Positions 15,841 through 22,451 of a stretch of DNA of 35,721 bases are shown here, piece by piece. Below the pieces are notes generated by a model, which was not told where the DNA came from, ran no database searches, and worked only from the letters and a program-made list of their open reading frames with translations. Within the stretch, counting starts at the first letter, position 1, and every line of letters begins with the position of its first letter. The position numbers and the translations under genes are program-made. Source of the DNA: CAMAVK01 sp964362485 (GTDB lineage Archaea; Nanobdellota; Nanobdellia; Woesearchaeales; GW2011-AR9); the NCBI GenBank assembly GCA_964362485.1, contig CAYIEX010000002.1, forward strand, positions 1 to 35,721, given 5' to 3'.

Positions 15841-16905
15841 TTATACAAGCTCAATCCCAAGCTCTCGGCTAAGAGACTTAGCGCGTGCTTCGGACTTGCG
15901 TGCATCGATTTTACCCAAGATCCAAGGGCTGTTAACACCAGTAATAATGGTCATAACAGTTAATTTTCCCTTCATCTCATCAGCAACACGTGCACCCCAG
16001 ATAACGTTTGCATCGTCATCAAGAGACTCAGTTACAAGTTCACCAATGCGGCTAACCTCATCAAGAGTCATGTCAGGTCCACCTGTGATGTGGATAAGTG
16101 CACCGGTTGCTCCCTCATAGTTGATATCAAGAAGAGGGTTAGATAAAGCACCTTTAACAGCTTCTTCAACTCGGTTGTTGGTGTCAGATGATCCAACACC
16201 AATAGCAGCTACACCACCATTGGACATGATTGCTTTAACGTCTGCATAATCCAGATTAACAAGGCTAGGTACAGCAATGGTCTCAACGATACCCTTGATC
16301 ATGGTTGCAATAAGCTCGTTTGCGACAGCAAAAGCTTGCTGAATAGGCAAGTTTCCTGCAATTTGAACAAGGCGGTTGTTATCAATTACAATAACAGTAT
16401 CCGAAACTTGTCTTAACTGCTGTAAACCAAACTCAGCTTTATCACAGCGTGCTCTTTCAATGTTAAAAGGCATAGTTACTGTTCCAATAACAATAGCACC
16501 GGTATCTTTTGCAACTTGTGCAACAACAGGAGCAGCACCCGTACCAGTTCCACCACCCATACCAGCACAAACGAAGACCATGTCTGAAGTCTTAAGAGCT
16601 TCTTTGATCTGGGTTAATGACTCTTGAGCAGCTTCAGCACCTTTGTTAGGAAATCCGCCACAGCCAAGACCACGGGTACAATCCTTTCCAATCAGGAACT
16701 TGCGATCAGCACCAGTGATGTTAAGATGTTGGTAATCAGTATTAGTTGCAATAATCTCTGCACCTTTGATTCCCTTCTTATACAACCAGCCAACCATGTT
16801 GTTGCCAGCACCGCCAACACCAATTACTTTAATGTTAGCTTGGTTCATACTTTCAAAGTCATGCTCAGGCACGCTTTGTAACGCTTTTTCTACAATAAAT
16901 TCCAT
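15841..16905 (-). CDS. ftsZ: Cell division GTPase FtsZ
   Basis: A tubulin-family GTPase that forms the division ring. At 354 residues it is archaeal FtsZ1/2-sized. It has KVIGVGGAGNNMV at the first nucleotide loop, the tubulin signature AGMGGGTGTGAAPVVAQ, the sugar-binding loop TMPFNIERARCDKAEFGL, VIVIDNNRL, and the T7 synergy loop NLDYADVKAIM that activates GTP hydrolysis in the neighbouring subunit. The C-terminus is short, without an obvious bacterial FtsA/ZipA-binding tail. AAGGGGTG lies before the ATG, and its leader is about 95 nt from a TATA box flanked by a perfect dyad, so expression is probably controlled. It appears monocistronic. Confidence 0.97.
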   Translation of the reverse strand: MEFIVEKALQSVPEHDFESMNQANIKVIGVGGAGNNMVGWLYKKGIKGAEIIATNTDYQHLNITGADRKFLIGKDCTRGLGCGGFPNKGAEAAQESLTQIKEALKTSDMVFVCAGMGGGTGTGAAPVVAQVAKDTGAIVIGTVTMPFNIERARCDKAEFGLQQLRQVSDTVIVIDNNRLVQIAGNLPIQQAFAVANELIATMIKGIVETIAVPSLVNLDYADVKAIMSNGGVAAIGVGSSDTNNRVEEAVKGALSNPLLDINYEGATGALIHITGGPDMTLDEVSRIGELVTESLDDDANVIWGARVADEMKGKLTVMTIITGVNSPWILGKIDARKSEARAKSLSRELGIELV

Positions 16906-17311
16906 TTTTTACACCCCTTATATTCCCTCATTTTTTGTTGTTTTCTTCTTCCCCCCTACATGCGCATTGCGCGTTAGGTAGCATACAATCATTTGACATA
17001 TATTTTGCACTATGCAAAAGATTATATACTAGTGGAACATTATATCTCTTAGAAACCCAACCAAAGTCTATAGTATAACCTAAGTGTTAAGAAATTAACC
17101 AAACCGAATTTTTAACCTAAACCTGTAAACCTGAACCCTAAAACCCATTGTTATACAAGTCTAAGTGATATATAAACATTTCTATGCAACAGAATATACA
17201 ACTGCATCAAATCACCACAGATTCTTATTGTTTATGTGAAAATCTTAAAACATTCTATCAAATCAGCACATATCTACTGCTAAAAAACATATTCTCAAAA
17301 TCTAACAATTC
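16906..17311. promoter_or_regulatory. ftsZ control region
   Basis: It contains the TATA box and dyad detailed separately, an 11-bp palindrome GCGCATTGCGC in the leader (16962-16972), and AT-rich sequence from 17030 to 17311. That last part includes a run of loosely repeated AACCTAA-like units at 17112-17147 and a plus-strand TATA look-alike at 17169-17176. No gene is convincing. Confidence 0.5.
17003..17030 (-). promoter_or_regulatory. ftsZ TATA box with abutting inverted-repeat operator
   Basis: On the minus strand the TATA box AGTATATAATC (17020-17030) is followed at once by a perfect 7-bp inverted repeat, TTTTGCA (17003-17009) and TGCAAAA (17013-17019), with a 3-bp centre. The dyad lies between the TATA box and the predicted start near 17000, a classic repressor position in archaea. 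Confidence 0.55.
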
Positions 17312-18001
17312 TTACTTTTTATCCTCTTTTTTCCCTTGTAAATCGTGAACACCATCTCTCGTTTTATCGACAATAACACGACCAACTTCAGAAACAGCAT
17401 CTTTGATATTCCCTATCTTTCGGTCAAGTACTCCCGCTATATCATGCGTATATTTGGCGGAATTACGCATTTTTCCGCGCCATCGGTTGATATAAACAAC
17501 CGTCTCCATTGGGTACTTTGGAGGCTTTGGAGGAATCTCACGGGGATAACCAATAGCGACGATAGCTTGGGGTCTTGCATCCTCAGGAATTCCCAATGTT
17601 CCTTTCACAATTTCTTCATCAAACGCGCCTATCCATGCTCCACCTAGACCCAAAGAATGGGCCTCTAAAAGCATATTTTGCACAGCAGCCGCGCAGTTTT
17701 GAACAGTATAGAGTCGTTCCCCTCGAAGTCCATAATACCGCTCTACCTTCTCAGGCTCGGCACAAACGACAATTAAAGCGTGAGCGGAGATAATTTCTAG
17801 CTGATCATAGCAAGCTCGAGCAATTATTTGCTTCTTTTCCCCATCATCAACGACAATAAACTTCCAATTTTGTAAATTGCCACAGCTTGGAGCATGCCGC
17901 CCAGCATCTATGACTTTTGTAACATCCTCCCATGAGACATATTTTGGCAAGAAATTCTTAATCGTACGCCGTGATTTAATAAGCTCGAGGATATCACCCA
18001 T
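17312..18001 (-). CDS. Nitroreductase-family flavoprotein
   Basis: An FMN-dependent NAD(P)H oxidoreductase of the nitroreductase fold; the natural substrate is unknown. The N-terminal ILELIKSRRTIKNF is the family's phosphate-binding SRRS/T element. PSCGNLQNWKFIVVDD follows the usual APS-xx-N-xQPW pattern, and AAAVQNMLLEAHSLGLGGAWIGAF is the conserved dimer/FMN helix region. The last ~60 residues are a lysine-rich helical extension (to GKKEDKK) beyond the usual fold. I chose the ATG at 18001 because a TATA box near 18028 gives about 26 bp; the ATG at 18013 is too close. It is divergent from a winged-helix gene across an operator array. Confidence 0.9.
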   Translation of the reverse strand: MGDILELIKSRRTIKNFLPKYVSWEDVTKVIDAGRHAPSCGNLQNWKFIVVDDGEKKQIIARACYDQLEIISAHALIVVCAEPEKVERYYGLRGERLYTVQNCAAAVQNMLLEAHSLGLGGAWIGAFDEEIVKGTLGIPEDARPQAIVAIGYPREIPPKPPKYPMETVVYINRWRGKMRNSAKYTHDIAGVLDRKIGNIKDAVSEVGRVIVDKTRDGVHDLQGKKEDKK

Positions 18002-18021
18002 AAAGTCAAACATTCCTTTTT

Positions 18022-18034
18022 CCTATATATAATT
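18022..18034 (-). promoter_or_regulatory. TATA box of the nitroreductase gene
   Basis: Minus-strand AATTATATATAGG is centred about 27 bp before the ATG at 18001. A perfect 10-bp palindrome GGCAATTGCC (18049-18058) lies just upstream. Confidence 0.5.
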
Positions 18035-18081
18035 ACCGTTTTAAGGAAGGCAATTGCCCAATTTGAACGGGATTACCATCT

Positions 18082-18138
18082 TTTGGAATCTAATTCCAAA
18101 TATGAAAACCAATTCCATTGGCGAAAATATATTCCAAA
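18082..18138. promoter_or_regulatory. ATTCC operator array with 19-bp period
   Basis: ATTCC begins at 18093, 18112 and 18131, exactly 19 bp apart. The first is half of a perfect inverted repeat TTTGGAAT-CTA-ATTCCAAA (18082-18100), the second sits in CCAAT-TCC-ATTGG (18109-18121), and the third is a half site (ATTCCAAA) just before the TATA box of the winged-helix gene. The two-turn spacing fits side-by-side dimers of one regulator, most simply the adjacent winged-helix protein. Confidence 0.6.
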
Positions 18139-18145
18139 ACAGAAA

Positions 18146-18156
18146 TAGTTATAAAC
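18146..18156 (+). promoter_or_regulatory. TATA box of the winged-helix regulator gene
   Basis: AGTTATAAACC is centred about 27 bp before the ATG at 18179 and abuts the last ATTCC box. Confidence 0.5.
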
Positions 18157-18178
18157 CGAGAACGACTTCAATTGTATC

Positions 18179-18700
18179 ATGGTTAAAAAAGAGGTTCTCG
18201 CTCAATTAATTGATGACAAAAAGGGAGCCATCCTTCGAGTCCTCCTTAAGACCAGCGATGAATTGACCCTTAATGAAATCGCTCAACAATCTAATGTTTC
18301 ACTTACCTCCACCTTTCGCATTCTCCAGGAACTCGTAACCATGGAAGTGCTGGCCCGAAGGGTATGGAAAAATAGCAAAGTCTACCGTTGCCATGATAAC
18401 GAAAAAGTGGAGTTCCTCAAAACCCTCTTTGATGAAGACATCGATGGCATTGCCGAATTTGTCAAAGCCGCCGAAGATATTGCCGGTGTCCAAAACATCA
18501 TCCAGTATGGCAATGTCAAAAAAGGAAAAGCCAATATCTTGCTAATTGGTGAAAATATTAATGCCACTCCCTTAGATCCTTTAAAATCGAGTTTGAAAGA
18601 GAGAGGATTTGAGATAGGCTTTCTAGCCCTTACCAAAGAGCAATACGACAAGATGGTCACAATGGGACTCTATTCAGGTGAGAAGAAGATATTGAAGTAA
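18179..18700 (+). CDS. Winged-helix regulator with C-terminal sensor-like domain
   Basis: A 173-residue protein. Residues about 10-75 form an ArsR/TrmB-type winged helix: AILRVLLKTSDELTLNEIAQQ, the recognition helix VSLTSTFRILQELVTMEVL, and the wing ARRVWKNSKVYRC. The C-terminal half (about 95-173; QNIIQYGNVKKGKANILLIGENI and GFEIGFLALTKEQYDKM) resembles the nucleotidyltransferase-like domain fused to winged helices in many archaeal regulators, without a visible catalytic GS-x10-DxD motif. Divergent orientation and an operator array point to autoregulation and control of the nitroreductase, possibly a redox or small-molecule response. That pairing is inference. Confidence 0.8.
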   Translation: MVKKEVLAQLIDDKKGAILRVLLKTSDELTLNEIAQQSNVSLTSTFRILQELVTMEVLARRVWKNSKVYRCHDNEKVEFLKTLFDEDIDGIAEFVKAAEDIAGVQNIIQYGNVKKGKANILLIGENINATPLDPLKSSLKERGFEIGFLALTKEQYDKMVTMGLYSGEKKILK

Positions 18701-18745
18701 AGTGATACGAACTCATGCCTCAATCAGTTATTGAACCATACCATT

Positions 18746-19087
18746 TCACTCCCCCACATCCTTCCAGTTCGGCAGTGGACCACGGGAGACAGCAGCAATC
18801 GAAAGATATGGCTCCGTATTCACACGAAGAGTTTGATAGTACAGACGCATTCCATCTTCTAGCGATGTTTCATGATGTTGAAGGGTAACCGACCTACCCT
18901 CATAATTCTGTGGTACAACCCCATACACAATAGCATCCACCACTCGTGTTTCTATTTCTGGTGATACCATCTCAATACTGACCCGGGTTAAGTACAAACG
19001 GTGAGGAACAACAAGAATAGGCCCTTCCTCAAGAACACTGCAAGCATACACCTGTGCCAGTTTTCCTTCAAGAATAAGAGAATCCAT
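18746..19087 (-). CDS. Unknown small beta-rich protein
   Basis: A 113-residue protein with alternating short strands (LAQVYACSVLE, PILVVPHRLYLTRVSIEMV, RVVDAIVYGVVP, YLSIAAVSRGPLP) and no signal or membrane helix. I start at the ATG at 19087; the upstream TTG is less likely. Minus-strand GGTATATATTC near 19120-19131 would give a start around 19098. It is convergent with the winged-helix gene. Family not recognised. Confidence 0.6.
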   Translation of the reverse strand: MDSLILEGKLAQVYACSVLEEGPILVVPHRLYLTRVSIEMVSPEIETRVVDAIVYGVVPQNYEGRSVTLQHHETSLEDGMRLYYQTLRVNTEPYLSIAAVSRGPLPNWKDVGE

Positions 19088-19140
19088 CAACAAACAAGAA
19101 TAAGAAAGAAAATAAAAAATGAGAATATATACCCCATATC

Positions 19141-19941
19141 CTAACCTTCCAAATTCATCTCCTTGCGATCCGAAGCCATCTGTACATCTGCCTCATCAAA
19201 TAAGACAATTGTAACTTGTACCGACTTAAGATCACCCGCAGTTACCTTATTATACGCCCAACCACCAGGAACCGTTACAAACAAACTCTTTGTTTGACCA
19301 GCTTTGATGATAATGGGGTCCCCATTTGCAAGTGGAACTTTCTTATCATAATCGTATCCTTCAACGATCATAGTAATATAACTTGGTTTAATTGTTCCTT
19401 GCGCGTTGTTGCGAAAACTCACTTCCAAAGTATTAATTCTACCCCACGTTTCAAACCACTCCTTTTTAACACCAGTAAGTGTCATCGCCATCGTTCCCGA
19501 AGGGTAAGCAGTAATAATTGTTTCCGGAACACTTGCCTCAGCAGGAGGAGCTACAGCAGGAGTTGTATTAACCGGTGCTGGGGTTGGATCAGCCGTTGGT
19601 GCTACCACCGCTGCTTGGAGTGGTGTAGAATTCCGAGACGATTCCGTACTATTTGATTGATTAACCTTCGCTACTGGCTCTTCTAAGTCGGAAGAACTCC
19701 CATCACTTCCAAAAAGTCTCTTAATAAAACTAACCTTTTCTAATTTAGCTGAATCATCCTCATCAGATCCAAGCTCGGTAGGTAACGTTGGATCTACACT
19801 CCATCGGCCAAGCATAAACACGCCCACAAAAAGAGCAGCAATAATAACCGCTTTGAGTAATTTCCCAAGATTAAATTTCAGTGTCACGTCCTTATTCATT
19901 AAACCCTCAGGTTTTTGATTATCCCATTGATGTTGTGTCAT
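19141..19941 (-). CDS. Membrane-anchored surface protein with C-terminal beta domain
   Basis: A 266-residue protein. A cytoplasmic head (about 1-27) is followed by one membrane helix (LLKAVIIAALFVGVFMLGRW, about 28-47), a Ser/Pro/Ala/Thr-rich linker with N-S-T sequons (about 90-145), and a beta-sandwich-like domain (about 150-260). The domain's end (GGWAYNKVTAGDLKSVQVTIVLFDE) resembles the end of the protein at 31490 (VPYNKVLAGDLQQVKIIPKV), so both share a module. Such modules recall pilin-associated or CARDB/FxLYD-type domains. The gene starts 1 nt after the preceding small membrane protein gene. Function unknown. Confidence 0.7.
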   Translation of the reverse strand: MTQHQWDNQKPEGLMNKDVTLKFNLGKLLKAVIIAALFVGVFMLGRWSVDPTLPTELGSDEDDSAKLEKVSFIKRLFGSDGSSSDLEEPVAKVNQSNSTESSRNSTPLQAAVVAPTADPTPAPVNTTPAVAPPAEASVPETIITAYPSGTMAMTLTGVKKEWFETWGRINTLEVSFRNNAQGTIKPSYITMIVEGYDYDKKVPLANGDPIIIKAGQTKSLFVTVPGGWAYNKVTAGDLKSVQVTIVLFDEADVQMASDRKEMNLEG

Positions 19942-19942
19942 G

Positions 19943-20107
19943 TTAAATCACTAATAATACCAATCCTAGAATGATGAGAAGTAAACCTAGAAAAACACTC
20001 ACAAATCCCCCTTGTTCACCACGCGACAATGTAGGAAAATCTCGGAGTTTTTCTGCAACAAAAGCAAAGAACTCATTAATACTATCATTAACTTCTGCTA
20101 AACCCAT
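19943..20107 (-). CDS. Small single-pass membrane protein
   Basis: A 54-residue protein: an amphipathic N-terminal helix (VNDSINEFFAFVAEKLRDF), a GEQGG turn and one C-terminal membrane helix (FVSVFLGLLLIILGLVLLVI). I start at the ATG at 20107, preceded by GGTGATGAG. A longer upstream frame would run through a TATA box (20140-20149). Size and topology recall SecE/Sec61-gamma, but the conserved SecE features (K-P-x-x-x-E-F and GxxGFxI) are missing, so I do not call it SecE. It lies 1 nt from the next gene. Confidence 0.6.
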   Translation of the reverse strand: MGLAEVNDSINEFFAFVAEKLRDFPTLSRGEQGGFVSVFLGLLLIILGLVLLVI

Positions 20108-20115
20108 CTCATCAC

Positions 20116-20256
20116 CTAACCTAAAGAACGAGAGTGGGGTATAAAAAGTTTTTGTAAATGGAAGAGATAATACAACCAAAAATGACCCACAAAGAAGATA
20201 GCTAAGAAAATTGCAATAAAAATCAAAGATTCAATACCAGATTCAAAACTGTTCAC
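20116..20256 (-). CDS. Small membrane ORF coupled to S6e
   Basis: A 46-residue reading frame starting with GTG, overlapping the S6e stop as GTGA and ending 8 nt before the next ATG. It encodes one strongly hydrophobic helix (SLIFIAIFLAIFFVGHFWLYYLF) and a basic tail. The tight fit between two genes supports it. The GTG start, the lack of a recognised family and a TATA-like box inside it (20140-20149) count against it. Confidence 0.4.
   Translation of the reverse strand: MNSFESGIESLIFIAIFLAIFFVGHFWLYYLFHLQKLFIPHSRSLG
20140..20149 (-). promoter_or_regulatory. TATA box before the 54-residue membrane protein gene
   Basis: Minus-strand CTTTTTATAC would start an RNA near 20119, leaving a 12-nt leader that contains GGTGATGAG. 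Confidence 0.4.
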
Positions 20257-20654
20257 CCTTTCTTCTGAGCAGGTTCGTGAACTAATGGCTCACTACCTTC
20301 CTTCAGAACTTTCAGATTAACCTGTTGAATAGCTCGTGTAACAGCTTCGCCACATACTGTTCGTCTTTGAACAAGACCGGGCTGCTTTTTACCGTTACGA
20401 TCATATCCATTAAAACCAACACCGCGACCAGTTAAAATTCGTTTACGAGGACTCTGAATACCTTTTCGCATTGGAAAACCAGCTTTATCGGATCCTCCCG
20501 TTACTTGAAATTCATAACCAGCAAGACCAATTTTATCTCCAGAAATAACATCCCCTAATTTTACTTTCATGAGAACTTCACCAGCATCGCCAGTAATTTT
20601 CTTTTGGTAGGACTTTCCATCCTTCGCACCCAATACAACAACTAAATCTGCCAT
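20253..20654 (-). CDS. rps6e: Small-subunit ribosomal protein S6e
   Basis: This archaeal/eukaryotic ribosomal protein has no bacterial counterpart. The 133-residue length is usual for archaea. It has the beta-barrel start (ADLVVVLGAKDGKSYQKKI), LGDVISGDKIGLAGYEFQVTGGSDKAGFPM, and the highly conserved RKRILTGRGVGFNGYDRNGKK-PGLVQRRTVCGEAV segment. The ATG at 20654 is chosen because GGGAGAT lies about 6 nt before it; an in-frame TTG further upstream is unlikely. It is followed by small membrane ORFs, an unusual pairing. Confidence 0.96.
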   Translation of the reverse strand: MADLVVVLGAKDGKSYQKKITGDAGEVLMKVKLGDVISGDKIGLAGYEFQVTGGSDKAGFPMRKGIQSPRKRILTGRGVGFNGYDRNGKKQPGLVQRRTVCGEAVTRAIQQVNLKVLKEGSEPLVHEPAQKKG

Positions 20655-20745
20655 GTTTAAATCTCCCAAGACTAAAGAGTTCTTCTGAACCCAGGCTCAA
20701 ACGGCCGTCTCAGCAATATAAGATCATTTTTTAGAGTACTATAAA

Positions 20746-20770
20746 AAGCCTTCGGTGGGAAATAAGGCTT
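20746..20770 (-). terminator. Hairpin and T-run after the VOC gene, overlapping the S6e promoter
   Basis: AAGCCTT and AAGGCTT form a 7-bp stem with an 11-nt loop. On the minus strand it continues into TTTTTATAG. It sits 25 nt after the VOC stop, so it looks like an intrinsic-type terminator. The same TTTTTATAG may be the TATA box of S6e. Confidence 0.5.
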
Positions 20771-20794
20771 GTGGTGTATAACCTTACCGACTCC

Positions 20795-21232
20795 CTACTC
20801 CAACTTCAACCGTTTTGCTGGCTGTAAAATTGCCTGCGGGTTCCGCTTCCACTCATCCGATACATCTACATACAGCTCAAGTTCATTACCATCTGGATCT
20901 AAAACGTACAAACTATTCGTCACATGATGATCAGCAATACCTTGAATAGGTACACCTTTCGATTCACACTTACGAATTGCTGCTTTCAACTCCTCAAGGG
21001 TATTACCAACTTTGAATCCAATATGATAGAGACCAGGGCGAACTCCTCGCTTTTGTGACTCGCCACCAATTTCGATTAAAAGAAGCTCATGATGGGTTCG
21101 CCCTCCTGAAAATGCCATAAAACCAGGAATCTCACCAACAACCTCAAAACCAAGAACATCTCGGTAAAAAGTACCAACCTTCTCAAGACTCGTAACATAT
21201 AAAACCACATGACCTAACTCTTTAATCTCCAT
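20795..21232 (-). CDS. VOC superfamily protein (glyoxalase / extradiol dioxygenase type)
   Basis: A 145-residue metal-dependent enzyme of unknown substrate with two beta-alpha-beta-beta-beta repeats. The first repeat starts IKELGHVVLYVTSLEKVGTFYRDVLGFEV with metal-ligand-like His8. The second has LYHIGFKVGNTLEELKAAI (His near 70) and SLYVLDPDGNELELYVD (Glu near 117), giving the usual His/His/Glu centre. The closest layout is catechol 2,3-dioxygenase-like or bleomycin-resistance-like VOC proteins. It follows the small coiled-coil gene by about 20 nt and ends at a hairpin terminator. Confidence 0.92.
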   Translation of the reverse strand: MEIKELGHVVLYVTSLEKVGTFYRDVLGFEVVGEIPGFMAFSGGRTHHELLLIEIGGESQKRGVRPGLYHIGFKVGNTLEELKAAIRKCESKGVPIQGIADHHVTNSLYVLDPDGNELELYVDVSDEWKRNPQAILQPAKRLKLE

Positions 21233-21254
21233 GATCTCACCATAAATTAATAAT

Positions 21255-21437
21255 TCAATTTTTTAATAGTATGTCAAGCTCGCGCTCAAGTTCATCACGT
21301 TGAACTTTCAACCTACCTAATTCTTGTTTTCGAAATTCATTAATCTGATTTCGACTTAAATCCCATTCCAATGGTCGTATTTTTTTCTCAAGGGCAATTA
21401 TAGTACCCCTAATTACAGTAATACGTTCTTGGCTCAT
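21255..21437 (-). CDS. Small coiled-coil protein
   Basis: A 60-residue, highly charged, helical protein with heptad-like leucines (IIALEKKIRPLEWDLSRN, LGRLKVQRDELERELDILLK). The ATG at 21437 is 26 bp from a TATA box (21458-21467), so it is probably leaderless. It leads an operon with the VOC gene. Family not recognised. Confidence 0.6.
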   Translation of the reverse strand: MSQERITVIRGTIIALEKKIRPLEWDLSRNQINEFRKQELGRLKVQRDELERELDILLKN

Positions 21438-21457
21438 ATTCCAACTCAACTCACTGA

Positions 21458-21467
21458 TTATATAAAC
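21458..21467 (-). promoter_or_regulatory. TATA box of the coiled-coil/VOC operon
   Basis: Minus-strand GTTTATATAAT is centred 26 bp before the ATG at 21437. Confidence 0.55.
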
Positions 21468-21529
21468 ATTTGGCAGTAGGAAGATACAAAATCGACAATA
21501 TTATTAATCTAAAAGCTAAAACCTAGCCA

Positions 21530-21871
21530 ATGGATGAGAAAACCCTCATTATAATCTCTACGGTAACTATGATCATTGGTTTTACCATCCTTATTATTTT
21601 TGTTGAAGATTATACTCCCTCATCCGTTACCAAAATTGAAGAGATAGAGCCCACCCAAGCAACATTGCGTGGCATAATCACTGATATCCACCTCAGTGAT
21701 AAAGCAATCTTTCTCAAAGTTAATGGTGAGCGTATCGAAGAAACAAGCGTAATCCTCTTTACCAAAGAAGACGTTTTTGTAAAAGTGGGTGATCATGTAG
21801 AAATTACAGGAACAGAAGAGATATATCAAGGGAAAAAAGAAATCATCGCTGAACAAATCATGCTTCGCTAA
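21530..21871 (+). CDS. Membrane-anchored OB-fold protein
   Basis: A 113-residue protein with one N-terminal membrane helix (about 5-25) and an outward- or inward-facing OB-fold. The fold shows as ATLRGIITDIHLSDKAIFLKVNG, then SVILFTKEDVFVKVGDHVEITGTEEIYQGKKEIIAEQI, the pattern of nucleic-acid-binding OB domains (tRNA_anti/YhcR-like). It could bind DNA or RNA at the membrane or act as a protein module; the ligand is unknown. It is divergent from the coiled-coil gene. Confidence 0.75.
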   Translation: MDEKTLIIISTVTMIIGFTILIIFVEDYTPSSVTKIEEIEPTQATLRGIITDIHLSDKAIFLKVNGERIEETSVILFTKEDVFVKVGDHVEITGTEEIYQGKKEIIAEQIMLR

Positions 21872-21918
21872 GATCCTCCTAAACCTTTTTAAATGAACCT
21901 CCATCACCCAGACGCTTT

Positions 21919-22428
21919 ATGTCACTCGAAGAAATTGCGCTGCAAGAGCAAGACGAATCAAAACCAGAAAATGAACCAACAGGAGCAAGCCGCCTACGTA
22001 AAACCATGATCGATATCTCCGCAAGTTGCGTCTTTTACACACCCATCATGGCCCCCATAGAATACTTTTATGCAGGAAAAACCGGTGAAGAGGTGGCGTA
22101 CTCTCGACTTGCAGGAATCGGATTTGCATTTCTTACCGCTCGCTACACCGCTCGCTTTGGTGATTGGTGGCAAAAAATTCACAACTACACAACAAGTTCT
22201 GCACTCAAGCAATTTATAACTGACACCTCAGGCACATTACTTCTCCATATTCCTCTTTATGGCACAGCCCTATACATCACTTCAAGATCATATTCCACCG
22301 GTGAAGCAGCCATGATAGCAAGCCTTCCCACTGTTATCGCAACCGCGTGGCCCTACCGCCGATTTTTACGCCATTGGAGAGAAATATGGCGAAAAACACA
22401 CGCACCACAAAAACCAGTTAACAAATAG
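21919..22428 (+). CDS. AlaE-like membrane exporter
   Basis: A 169-residue protein with about four membrane segments. The order of elements resembles L-alanine exporter AlaE: RKTMIDISASCVFYTPIMAPIEYFYAGKTGEEVAYSRLAG matches the AlaE helix 1-2 region (D-T-x-A, then E-x-F-x-SGM-x-x-E-Q-S-x-x-S-R-L), and DTSGTLLLHIPLYGTALYI matches helix 3. A late AWPYRRFLRHWRE recalls the AWPYG motif, though displaced. Export of a small amino acid is therefore inferred. It has a cytoplasmic acidic head and a basic tail. CTTTTTAAATG near 21884-21894 is a possible TATA box. Confidence 0.65.
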   Translation: MSLEEIALQEQDESKPENEPTGASRLRKTMIDISASCVFYTPIMAPIEYFYAGKTGEEVAYSRLAGIGFAFLTARYTARFGDWWQKIHNYTTSSALKQFITDTSGTLLLHIPLYGTALYITSRSYSTGEAAMIASLPTVIATAWPYRRFLRHWREIWRKTHAPQKPVNK

Positions 22429-22451
22429 GGACATACATCATAGATGACGGG

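Noticed and set aside
16993..17030. TTGACA at 16993 and TATA-like sequence nearby as a bacterial promoter for the sigma factor
   Set aside because: The spacer is about 26 bp and the orientation faces no gene; the archaeal TATA reading for ftsZ explains the site better. I found no well-spaced -35/-10 pair in the window.
17112..17147. Telomere-like AACCTAA/AACCCTAA run
   Set aside because: Units are irregular and few; it is probably AT-rich spacer.
17184..17348. 54-codon plus-strand frame downstream of a TATA look-alike
   Set aside because: The ATG is only ~11 bp from the TATA, the peptide is low-complexity, and it overlaps the nitroreductase 3' end.
19943..20107. SecE/Sec61-gamma
   Set aside because: Size and topology fit, but the conserved SecE residues are missing, so it is left as a small membrane protein.
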